Below, in pieces: positions 1-6,880 of a stretch of DNA of 13,264 nt. A program made the translations under genes and the position numbers. This DNA comes from an uncultured Veillonella sp. (lineage in GTDB: Bacteria; Bacillota; Negativicutes; Veillonellales; Veillonellaceae): the NCBI RefSeq assembly GCF_938010505.1, contig NZ_CALLVP010000023.1:1-13264 (forward strand). Reading direction: 5' to 3'. Position 1 is the first letter of the stretch; the number at the start of each line of letters is the position of its first letter. The notes beneath the pieces were generated by a model. The model did no database searches. It was not told the origin of the DNA and worked only from the letters and a program-made list of their open reading frames with translations.

Positions 1-1381
1 TAAAGTATTATTAATTACTGGAGGAACAGGGTCATTTGGAAATGCTGTTCTAAGAAGATTTTTAAAAACAGATATAAAAGAAATCAGAATTTTTTCAAGA
101 GATGAAAAAAAACAAGATGATATGAGAAAAATCTATAATGACTCTAAAATAAAGTTTTATATAGGTGATGTTAGAGATTATAATTCTATATCAGATGCTA
201 TGAGAGGAGTAGATTTTGTATTTCATGCTGCAGCATTGAAGCAAGTTCCTTCTTGTGAATTTTATCCAGTTCAGGCTGTGTATACTAATATTTTAGGAAC
301 AGAAAATGTTTTAAATGCAGCAATAGCTAATAAAGTAAAAAGAGTTGTATGTTTAAGTACAGATAAGGCAGCCTATCCTATAAATGCAATGGGAATGTCA
401 AAAGCACTTATGGAAAAAGTTATAGTGGCAAAAGGTAGAAACCTTGATGAAAAGGAAACTATGATTTGTCTTACTAGATATGGAAATGTTATGGCATCAA
501 GAGGATCAGTTATTCCGTTATTTTTTGATCAAATAAGAGCAGGAAAACCTATGACTATTACAAATCCTAATATGACAAGATTTATGATGAGTTTAGATCA
601 GGCTGTTGATTTAGTTTTATTTGCTTTTGAAAATGGTCATAATGGAGATTTATTTATACAAAAATCTCCTGCAGCTACTATTGAGCTACTAGCAAATACT
701 ATAAGAAATCTAGTAGGAAGACCAGAACATGAAATAAAAAATATAGGAATAAGACATGGTGAAAAATTGTATGAAGTTCTTATGACAAAAGAAGAAAAAG
801 TGAGAGCTATAGATATGGGAAATTATTTCAGAGTTCCAGCAGATAGCAGAGATTTAAACTATTCTCAATATTTTGATAATGGACAGCCTATAGAAAAAGT
901 AGAAGAGTATAATTCAGACAATACTTATCAATTAAATGAACAAGAATTAAAAGAAATGCTTTTGAATCTTTATGAAATTCAAGATGATTTAAAGTTATTA
1001 TGGGAGATAAAAGGTTGTATATTTACATACTCACCTATTGACTTTAATTACAATCTAATACAACTAGAAGATGGTAATTTTTTTATTATAGATAAATTCA
1101 ACGTATATTTTTTTTCATGTTCGAAAAAAGTTTTTTCTTTAATTTATGAAGCAGAATACGAAATTCAATTATATTTTTTTGATAATCAAATTTACATTAC
1201 TGATGAAATTAAACTAATTTATCTATCTCATAATGGAAATATTATTTGGATATATTGGCACTTTGATTCTATAGATTTTATAGACTTTGTAGAAAAAAAT
1301 AATTATCTTTCTCTACATTCTTCTAATGAAATTACAGAAATTGATAGAAACACTGGAGGAATATTAAAAAGCAAACCATAG
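1..1381 (+). CDS. CapE/FnlA-type UDP-GlcNAc 4,6-dehydratase/5-epimerase, 5'-partial, with an abnormal C-terminal tail
   Basis: The reading frame is open from base 2, so the gene starts outside the window; the ATG at 122 is internal. Bases 20-40 encode the Rossmann NAD(P) motif GGTGSFG, followed by RIFSRDEKKQDDMR, HAAALKQVPSCE, STDKAAYPINAMGMSK and RYGNVMASRGSV, all typical of CapE/FnlA/WbjB. These extended short-chain dehydrogenases start UDP-N-acetyl-L-fucosamine synthesis for capsule or O-antigen in the cytoplasm. The usual YxxxK pair reads MGMSK (Met in place of Tyr), which is how I recall CapE. Recognisable family sequence ends near base 1010 (LLNLYEIQDDLKLLWEIK), where such proteins normally stop. 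The ORF then continues about 120 residues with unrelated, AT-rich sequence to TAG at 1379. The usual partners fnlB/capF and fnlC/capG do not follow. Family call confident; activity of the fused product unknown. Confidence 0.85.
   Translation, partial: KVLLITGGTGSFGNAVLRRFLKTDIKEIRIFSRDEKKQDDMRKIYNDSKIKFYIGDVRDYNSISDAMRGVDFVFHAAALKQVPSCEFYPVQAVYTNILGTENVLNAAIANKVKRVVCLSTDKAAYPINAMGMSKALMEKVIVAKGRNLDEKETMICLTRYGNVMASRGSVIPLFFDQIRAGKPMTITNPNMTRFMMSLDQAVDLVLFAFENGHNGDLFIQKSPAATIELLANTIRNLVGRPEHEIKNIGIRHGEKLYEVLMTKEEKVRAIDMGNYFRVPADSRDLNYSQYFDNGQPIEKVEEYNSDNTYQLNEQELKEMLLNLYEIQDDLKLLWEIKGCIFTYSPIDFNYNLIQLEDGNFFIIDKFNVYFFSCSKKVFSLIYEAEYEIQLYFFDNQIYITDEIKLIYLSHNGNIIWIYWHFDSIDFIDFVEKNNYLSLHSSNEITEIDRNTGGILKSKP
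1012..1370 (+). other. Foreign in-frame tail on the dehydratase, possible beta-propeller fragment
   Basis: About 115 codons follow the normal end of the dehydratase. The translation is rich in aromatic residues, Ile and Asn. It ends with strand-like units such as SHNGNIIWIYW and EITEIDRNTGGIL, which resemble repeat blades of PQQ/WD-type propellers; that is an impression, not a family assignment. The DNA is more AT-rich than the dehydratase part: bases 1081-1140 hold 10 G+C in 60, bases 1-60 hold 19. It is best read as a fragment of another gene joined in frame by recombination. The right edge is uncertain, because the last codons (ILKSKP) may already belong to the transposase. Confidence 0.5.
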
Positions 1382-2062
1382 TCTGCACAAAACCTTCAAT
1401 CACAACATAGAAGCGTGTGCAGTACACACTCTGTTTCTGTATATTCTTGGATCCATCGTGGTTTTCTTGCTGTAACAGAAAAAGTACTTCGCCGGAAAGG
1501 AAAAAAGCCCGGCACACAGGAAACCCGTGGACGCTTCAATGGTAAAAGGACCATTAAAGAGCGCCCTCAAGAAGTTGAAAACCGTGAGGTTTTTGGTCAT
1601 TGGGAACTAGATACAATGGTTTCTTCCAGAGGTCAAAGCAAAGGCTGTTTAGCTACATTTGTTGAACGTAAAACACGATTCTATGTGGCCATAAAAATGA
1701 ATGATCGATCTAAAGATTCTATGTTTTTAGCTATTAGTTCCCTGTACAATACATTAACCAGCAAATTACTTAAAACCTTTACGGTGGACCGTGGTAAAGA
1801 ATTTGCTTGCTATGAACAGGTTGAAAACGAGTTTGGAATACCAATGTATTTTGCCGATGCCTATGCAGCATGGCAACGAGGCTCTAATGAAAATAGCAAT
1901 GGTTTACTTCGAGAGTTTTTCCCTAAGAAGACCGATTTAGCTAAAGTTACACTAGATAAACTAACAGAATCACTAATGTTGATTAATAATCGACCTAGGA
2001 AATGCCTTGGATTTAAAACACCATTCGACATGTTTAAACATGAGATTAGAAAATTGATTTAA
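1365..2062 (+). pseudogene. IS30-family transposase, 5'-truncated
   Basis: The first ATG in frame is at 1415 and would give 215 residues; complete IS30 transposases have well over 300. The DDE catalytic domain is complete: D66 in HWELDT, D125 in TVDRGKEF and E159 in RGSNENSNG (numbered from 1415). The spacing is D-33-E, as expected for IS30. Family signatures ETRGRFN, VERKTRFY, AAWQRGSNENSNGLLREFFP and INNRPRKCLG are clear. The N-terminal helix-turn-helix DNA-binding region is missing. Reading upstream in the same frame gives KP-stop-SAQNLQ...VYSWIHRG. IS30 proteins often have PWS at this place, so the TAG at 1379 may be a mutated TGG. Without its DNA-binding part the protein is unlikely to move the element. 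The frame equals that of the dehydratase ORF upstream. Confidence 0.85.
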
Positions 2063-2091
2063 TTTTGTCGCATTACTTATTGCAATTCAAG
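2063..2091 (+). repeat. Probable right terminal repeat of the IS30 remnant
   Basis: Directly after the transposase stop comes TTTTGTCGCATTACTTATTG followed by CAATTCAAG. This has the TTTGTCGC...TTGCAATT form I associate with ends of IS30-type elements. No matching inverted copy is visible upstream, in line with loss of the left end. The outer boundary and any target duplication cannot be fixed from one end. Confidence 0.55.
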
Positions 2092-2134
2092 ATATATAAT
2101 GAATCGCTATAGATTGATACAACACAAACTCGTT

Positions 2135-3133
2135 TTATTTATTTACAATTTTATTGATATTCTTCAATTCTATTCGCAAGGTTCCATCATCATTAGTTTT
2201 AATTTCAATGAACTCGCGATTTTTCATATATTCCACAGGAAATGAAATTTCAATGCCCGTATCGGTTTTAATCTTATGATGTTCACCAATTTTTGTGGCA
2301 AATTCACGATTTACTGATAAGGGGCGCATCATATCCGCATCAGCCAATTCCTTCTTTGCCGCCTCTTGTTGAATAGGCTTCTCTTTAAATACCTCTTCTA
2401 CAATACGAACAGGATCAACTGTATCTGACACTTCGGCATTTTTAGCAATCATAGATTTTGTAGTTGTCAGTTCCACGACACCATCAGATTCATGAGCTTG
2501 TGCAACCTTATCTACAATAGCTTTTACTTTTCTCACAGTATCTCGAGATGATTGATTGGTCCCTAATTGTAATACCTTATCTGCTAATATATAAGATACT
2601 TCGCCATCATATTCACCCTTAGGTTCAAAAATACGAACACTAAAATCACGTAAATTGATGGATGCAAAGGACCGAAGTTTCTGAGATGGCATCGGTAATA
2701 CAGCCTTATGTGTTACTAACTCCGTAGATAATGTACCATCATCTTCACTAAATAGTTGATGGGTAAACGCATCGTGAGCTTGACATAAAAGAATACAAAT
2801 ATAAGTTGAATCCGTAGCAGCTTCACATATTATGGTATCGATAACAACAGAATCTGTAGCTTGTTTCATATAAGTAAACAAGATTTCACCCAAGTTCTTA
2901 CAGAGATCGATAAACTTAAGATCTCCATTTTTATAATCTACTAATTGTTTTCCCATTGGGCTAGCATCATGTAAGGTACCTGTTCTAGCACCTGGGTCTT
3001 TGAAAGCCTTCGCTACATGAGTTGCAATATAATCTTGTATAGCTTGATCGCCAACCTTTAATTCATGTTCAGAGTATACAGCTAACGAGGACGTAAAGTC
3101 GAAAATCTCTAGTGCAGCCTTATTTATCTGCAT
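2135..3133 (-). CDS. Nucleoid-associated protein, NdpA/YejK (37-kDa) family
   Basis: 332 residues. The start (MQINKAALEIFDF) and segments KDPGARTGTLH, ICEAATDSTYICILLCQ and KAVLPMPSQKLRSFASINL fit the 37-kDa nucleoid-associated family (PF04245), found at its usual length of about 335. Members bind DNA in the cytoplasm; the cellular role in Firmicutes is poorly defined. There is no signal peptide and no membrane segment. The ATG at 3133 is preceded by an excellent AAGGAGG with a 4-base spacing. The gene lies 26 bp behind the acyl-CoA ligase on the same strand, so it is probably the last gene of the BioY operon. I see no functional reason for that link and no separate promoter. No terminator is evident between its end and the IS remnant, which faces it head-on 72 bp away. 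Confidence 0.8.
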   Translation of the reverse strand: MQINKAALEIFDFTSSLAVYSEHELKVGDQAIQDYIATHVAKAFKDPGARTGTLHDASPMGKQLVDYKNGDLKFIDLCKNLGEILFTYMKQATDSVVIDTIICEAATDSTYICILLCQAHDAFTHQLFSEDDGTLSTELVTHKAVLPMPSQKLRSFASINLRDFSVRIFEPKGEYDGEVSYILADKVLQLGTNQSSRDTVRKVKAIVDKVAQAHESDGVVELTTTKSMIAKNAEVSDTVDPVRIVEEVFKEKPIQQEAAKKELADADMMRPLSVNREFATKIGEHHKIKTDTGIEISFPVEYMKNREFIEIKTNDDGTLRIELKNINKIVNK

Positions 3134-3159
3134 GATGCCTCCTTGTAATACTAAAATGT

Positions 3160-4455
3160 TTACTTTTTATTATACCACTCTTTTAGCTTTCGTTTATCAA
3201 CTTTTGAGCATTCAGTAAGGGGTAACATAGGAATTTCGATAATATCTTTTGGCCACTCCACAGAAGGTCGCTCCCTATGGAGGATTTTTATAATCTCATC
3301 CAATTCTACATCATTTTCTAATACCATATAAACTACAAAATCTTCCCCTCTTATAACATCGGTTATATCAATAACAGCAACTTCAACAACGCCCTGTAAT
3401 GATTGTAAATAAGATTCCATGGAAAGAATAGATATTTTATACCCACCCTTATTTACTACATCACCTTGTCGCCCATTAAACATAAGATAACCTTCGCTAT
3501 CAATGTAACCACAATCGTTTACAGTATATGTATCAGGAATCCCTTCAATATGATATTTTGTAGTTACATAAATAACTCCATCATTCGCAGCAATCTGAAC
3601 GGTCGGAAATGGTCTTCCCACCGTACCTTTTCGCTCTAGCCATTCTTTACCGGTGCAATACGTTATATAGTTAAGCTCTGATGCACCATAATACAAGATA
3701 AACTGCATATCAGGGCATATATGTTGTAACTGTTCCATCAATTGTCGATCCAGAACTTGAGATCCTGCAATGATGTATTTAATAGGTGATAATTTACTTT
3801 TACAGTACCGTACCAATAATCGTAGTTTCGTTGGTAATGCATATATATGGTCTACATGGTATTCTTCTATAAGCTGTATCCATCTACTAGGACGTAATGA
3901 ACTCGTTGTAATAACGGTCCCACCTGCCCATAAAACAGCAATGACCATATTACTAACGCCAGTAAAACTAAAGCTTCCCTGTAAAAAGATTTTTGTAACT
4001 TTGTTTATATGAAAAATATCATTTTGAATATCAAAGAAGTCTCGCCATGATGCTTCACTACGCCACAATGGTTTAGGACGTCCTGTAGTACCCGAGGTAA
4101 GTACTCCAAATTCTGCTAGACTAGGTGCACCCTCAGTTTCTATTACACGAATTAATTCGTCTATATAGTCCATATCCATTTCATTATGGCATACCATAGG
4201 GCAACGGCCCCGATACAATCCACCTAACCACTGTACAAGTTGCTCGAAAAAGGACTGATGTTGAATTAATGTTACCACGCCCTTTGAATCAGCCTTATGA
4301 GCCGTAATATGGATAATACCACTTGTATTATCCATATCTATAAATTGTATAGCATCATATAATTCACCATATGTATATTCTTTATTATCTATAACAAGGG
4401 CAACTTTACTAGGTTTTAATTGTTTGTGTTTTTCTAATCGTTCAATAATTGTCAT
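3160..4455 (-). CDS. AMP-forming acyl-CoA ligase, Bacillus YhfT-like, BioY-linked
   Basis: About 431 residues, short for the adenylate-forming superfamily (usually 500 or more), mainly through a compact N-terminal half. Core motifs are present: A3 LTSGTTGRPK at about 119-128, A5 YYGASE at about 255-260, the ribose-binding Asp in NDCGYID near 314, GRQGDVVNKGGYKI at about 327-340, and the A10 lysine in PLTECSKVDKRKL near 417. It should activate a carboxylic acid with ATP and pass it to CoA; the acid is unknown. Position beside bioY and a thiolase matches the Bacillus yhfU-yhfT-yhfS group and suggests a biotin-related acyl substrate, which is inference. The ATG lies one base after the full-length thiolase stop and has only a weak GGA upstream, so its translation probably relies on coupling to the thiolase frame. 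Confidence 0.8.
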   Translation of the reverse strand: MTIIERLEKHKQLKPSKVALVIDNKEYTYGELYDAIQFIDMDNTSGIIHITAHKADSKGVVTLIQHQSFFEQLVQWLGGLYRGRCPMVCHNEMDMDYIDELIRVIETEGAPSLAEFGVLTSGTTGRPKPLWRSEASWRDFFDIQNDIFHINKVTKIFLQGSFSFTGVSNMVIAVLWAGGTVITTSSLRPSRWIQLIEEYHVDHIYALPTKLRLLVRYCKSKLSPIKYIIAGSQVLDRQLMEQLQHICPDMQFILYYGASELNYITYCTGKEWLERKGTVGRPFPTVQIAANDGVIYVTTKYHIEGIPDTYTVNDCGYIDSEGYLMFNGRQGDVVNKGGYKISILSMESYLQSLQGVVEVAVIDITDVIRGEDFVVYMVLENDVELDEIIKILHRERPSVEWPKDIIEIPMLPLTECSKVDKRKLKEWYNKK

Positions 4456-4456
4456 G

Positions 4457-5563
4457 TTACATGCGTTCCATAATCAAAGCTGTACCTGTACCACCTGCAC
4501 CAGCAATAGCACATAATCCATAACGACCACCACAGGATTGTAAAGCAGCCATACAATGGATTGCCAATATTGCCCCAGAACAACCATAGGGATGCCCATA
4601 AGCTAATGCACCACCAAGCTTATTATATTTTTCCATATGATTAGGATAGGCCTTGTTAAAAAGTACATCAATAATGGCAAAGGCTTCGTTTTATTCAACT
4701 ACATCAATATCATCCATAGTTAAGCCTGAACGATTTAAAATAGCTTTAGTACTTTCAAGAGCTCCCTCTGGACTAAACTGAGGATTTCCTGCCCAAGGCA
4801 TGACACTATGAATTTTAAAAGGTCCAGGTTGATTAGATAGATACACAAATGCAACCCCATCATGAGTTAAAGAAGCATTGCCTGCATTTGTAATGGAATC
4901 AGCCCCCAACAAAGGCTTCATCCTAGACAAGAGTTTCTCATTCAGTTTAGGTCGAATACTTTCGTCCACACATCTTTTACCATCAATTGTAATAGGCATA
5001 ATATATGACTGTAAATATGAGTTATCTAAAGCTGCTGATGCTCTTTGATGACTGCCAATAATATGCGGATATAAATCTTCCTTTGTTATATTGTGTTTAT
5101 AAATAGTCCGCTCGGCCCCTTCAAGCATAGCTAAAGGCGATTGGTCTTGAGGAGTAAACTGAGCTACCTTATAGGTTCCTTTTCGATCATCCCCTAATGC
5201 ATACACCCGCTCTGGCTGTAACGAAGAACTTTCAATACCACCCGCAATGACAGCATCCATAACACCTGACGCAATATATGTATACGCCATCTCAATGCTC
5301 ATTAATGCCGAGGCACATTGCATATCTACGGTGATAGCAGGCACAGAATTTGGTAAATTACACATTATCCCCATAAGCCGTCCTATGTTGCCACCGGTAC
5401 CAACTGCATTACCGCAAAATAGTCCATCTACCTGTGAAATACTATGGCGATTGATTAATGCATCAATTACTTTAGCTCCTAGCATCTCTGGTCTCATATG
5501 TTTATATTGTCCATTTAAAACGCCGATGGGACTTCGAAGTCCACAATGAATATAGACTGACAT
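4457..5563 (-). pseudogene. Thiolase (acetyl-CoA acetyltransferase family, YhfS-like) with in-frame TAA
   Basis: The frame runs 368 codons from ATG 5563 to TAA at 4457, normal thiolase length, but is broken by TAA at 4691-4693 (codon 291). Before the stop, the nucleophile loop DMQCASALMSIEMA gives Cys83. After it the same frame continues NEAFAIIDVLF, GGALAYGHPYGCSGA (His324) and AGAGGTGTALIMERM. Active enzymes usually read VEINEAF or VELNEAF here, so the stop replaces one residue; TTA to TAA is one possible single-base origin. The 290-residue product would lack the catalytic His region and C-terminal core. By eye alignment the second catalytic Cys (CIGGG in classical thiolases) is Ala354. I chose 5563 because AAAGGAG lies 5-6 bases upstream; the ATG at 5587 lies in the terminator. 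Sequencing error or readthrough are alternatives. Confidence 0.85.
4691..4693 (-). other. In-frame stop codon interrupting the thiolase
   Basis: Read on the minus strand the codons are GAT GTA GTT GAA TAA AAC GAA GCC TTT, i.e. DVVE-stop-NEAF. Homology and frame are continuous on both sides, so this is a point change rather than a frameshift. The stop lies about 236 bases before the ligase start, so translation would end too early to couple to that gene. Confidence 0.85.
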
Positions 5564-5582
5564 ATAAACTCCTTTTATTAAA

Positions 5583-5611
5583 AGCAAAAAAGAGGCATCC
5601 CGAGGAATGCC
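5583..5611 (-). terminator. Hairpin with U-tract between bioY and the thiolase
   Basis: On the minus strand GGCATTCC and GGGATGCC form an eight-pair stem (one G-U; the innermost pairs open into a small loop). It is followed at once by TCTTTTTTG, the form of an intrinsic terminator. It begins about 15 bases after the bioY stop and ends about 20 bases before the thiolase ATG. It may cut thiolase and ligase expression below that of bioY. Confidence 0.7.
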
Positions 5612-5625
5612 ACTTTTATTGTATT

Positions 5626-6138
5626 CTAAATTTTAATTTTAGTTGCTAACCAAGAAGCAACTAGACATTTTACGATATCCCCTGGGATAAATGGGAACAT
5701 CACTACAGGCAATGCCGCCCAAAGTTCGGTCTTTGTAACAATCATAAAGCCTGCTACACCAAATAGGTATACTACAGGAATCGTAATCACAATAGAGCGC
5801 CAAGCATAGGATAAAAAGCTCTTCTTAGAACCTTTAAATACACTAAGTAAGGTATAAGCTACTGGCCAAGAAAAAATAAAGCCCCCTGTTGGCCCCAACA
5901 ACTTACCAAGACCAGCCGTACCACCAACAAATACTGGCAAGCCTACTGCACCAAGCAAAATATAAATGATAAATACGATAAGTGCATCTTTAGGCTGTAA
6001 CAATAAGCCGGTTAATGTGGCTACCAAAGTCAACGCCGTTACCATAGCAGGGCTAAATGGCAATGGAAAAGAAATATATGCTGAAATACATAATAAGGCC
6101 GTTAATAAAGCCATTTTTGTTAAACGTCTTGCTTCCAT
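5626..6138 (-). CDS. bioY: BioY, substrate-binding (S) component of the ECF biotin transporter
   Basis: 170 residues and almost wholly hydrophobic, with about six membrane segments, as in S components. The BioY signature GLPVFVGGTAGLGKLLGPTGG stands at about 66-86, and FPFIPGDIVKCLVASWLA near the C-terminus is also typical. The protein sits in the cytoplasmic membrane, captures biotin, and normally works with the shared EcfA/A'/T energising module, which is not encoded here. It starts 8 bases after the hot-dog gene with an AGGT Shine-Dalgarno, so the two are cotranscribed. The candidate BirA site upstream of the hot-dog gene would control it. Length and motifs are normal, with no sign of damage. 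Confidence 0.95.
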   Translation of the reverse strand: MEARRLTKMALLTALLCISAYISFPLPFSPAMVTALTLVATLTGLLLQPKDALIVFIIYILLGAVGLPVFVGGTAGLGKLLGPTGGFIFSWPVAYTLLSVFKGSKKSFLSYAWRSIVITIPVVYLFGVAGFMIVTKTELWAALPVVMFPFIPGDIVKCLVASWLATKIKI

Positions 6139-6146
6139 AATTACCT

Positions 6147-6713
6147 CTAACTAATACATCTTTTTTTCAAAGCTGATGAATCTTCATTTTCACCAAAAAA
6201 CGTAGCAGAAAATGCCAATGTGTCACCAACGTAGCCTTCTACATGAGCATCCTCTGGAACTTCAACTAGAGTCACCTTATCATCTGCAATGACAGGTACA
6301 TGAAAGTAAATCGCCATTTGAAGAGCAGATTTACTAATATTCCAATAATTCCATAAGGTTTCCAGAATCATGCAGCCAGGTACAACATAACGATCTTCTC
6401 GATGGATTGGATTTGTATCATTAATATCGTTTACAAATCGTACTACATCTTCCTTAGAAAATGATATAGCACCACTGCTTTCCTCTTGGTTTATTGTAGC
6501 GCGAATGCTGAATTGTTTCGGCACTGGTCGTAAATCAACCATCAAAAATCCTGATTTATCCATAATACCAATTGTCGTAGTTTTAGCGACTTGAGACACA
6601 ATGTTACACATAGGTTCATCACTACCAGCAGAATCATAATGCATATGTTTAATTACACTATGCCCTGGTAATTCTAAATTATTATTACATAATGCTTTAA
6701 ATAATGTTCTCAT
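6147..6713 (-). CDS. MaoC-like hot-dog fold (R)-hydratase/dehydratase, first gene of the BioY operon
   Basis: 188 residues. The centre carries the MaoC/hydratase-2 type motif FVNDINDTNPIHRED (residues 93-107; Asp96 or Asp99, and His104), followed by VVPGCMILE, equivalent to the GFIVPGML segment of the family. These enzymes add water to, or remove it from, 2-enoyl-/3-hydroxyacyl thioesters. The N-terminal 80 residues are not recognisable to me, although the total length could hold a degenerate second hot-dog half. No signal peptide is visible. ATG 6713 follows AAAGGA with a rather long 10-base spacing. Position between a promoter with a candidate BirA operator and bioY suggests a biotin-related acyl substrate. 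A FabZ-like role is possible; the exact substrate cannot be read from sequence. Confidence 0.7.
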   Translation of the reverse strand: MRTLFKALCNNNLELPGHSVIKHMHYDSAGSDEPMCNIVSQVAKTTTIGIMDKSGFLMVDLRPVPKQFSIRATINQEESSGAISFSKEDVVRFVNDINDTNPIHREDRYVVPGCMILETLWNYWNISKSALQMAIYFHVPVIADDKVTLVEVPEDAHVEGYVGDTLAFSATFFGENEDSSALKKRCIS

Positions 6714-6747
6714 ATAATCACATTCCTTTATTTATTTATTCAATAAA

Positions 6748-6779
6748 TTGATTATAATCAACATTATTTCATTCGTCAA
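6748..6779 (-). promoter_or_regulatory. Sigma-70-type promoter of the BioY operon
   Basis: On the minus strand TTGACG (6774-6779) and TATAAT (6751-6756) are separated by exactly 17 bases. The -35 differs from consensus at one base and the -10 is perfect. The predicted start is near 6744, about 30 bases before the ATG at 6713. The -10 lies inside the perfect 14-bp palindrome TTGATTATAATCAA (6748-6761). Confidence 0.8.
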
Positions 6780-6805
6780 CAAAAGCAATATTCATTTGTT
6801 AACAA
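6773..6805 (-). promoter_or_regulatory. Candidate BirA (biotin repressor) operator over the -35 box
   Basis: On the minus strand TTGTTAAC (6798-6805) is followed after 17 bases by GTTGACGA (6773-6780), an inverted pair matching at six of eight positions. Firmicute BirA sites have the form TTGTTAAC...GTTAACAA with a gap near this size. The right half overlaps the -35 box, where a bound repressor would block transcription. The first gene-pair includes bioY, a common BirA target. A rival reading is a 16-base direct repeat (TTTGTTrACrAATGAA, copies starting at 6806 and 6783). Confidence 0.55.
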
Positions 6806-6820
6806 ATAAAAAACTATAAA

Positions 6821-6858
6821 TCCAAAAAAGAGCCTATGACATAAATCATAGGCTCTTT
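6821..6858 (-). terminator. Strong intrinsic terminator after galU
   Basis: A perfect 13-bp stem (6827-6839 with 6846-6858, AAAGAGCCTATGA) encloses a six-base loop. On the minus strand it is followed by six U residues. It lies about 22 bases after the galU stop and separates the envelope cluster from the BioY operon promoter. Confidence 0.9.
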
Positions 6859-6880
6859 CATATAAAATCTTATAGATTAT

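Noticed and set aside
4691..4693. Programmed readthrough or recoding of the thiolase stop
   Set aside because: The codon is TAA, the least permissive stop, and no stimulatory structure or selenocysteine-type element was seen; a point mutation is simpler.
5564..5587. Upstream ATG for the thiolase
   Set aside because: It falls in the terminator tail and lacks a ribosome site; AAAGGAG fits ATG 5563.
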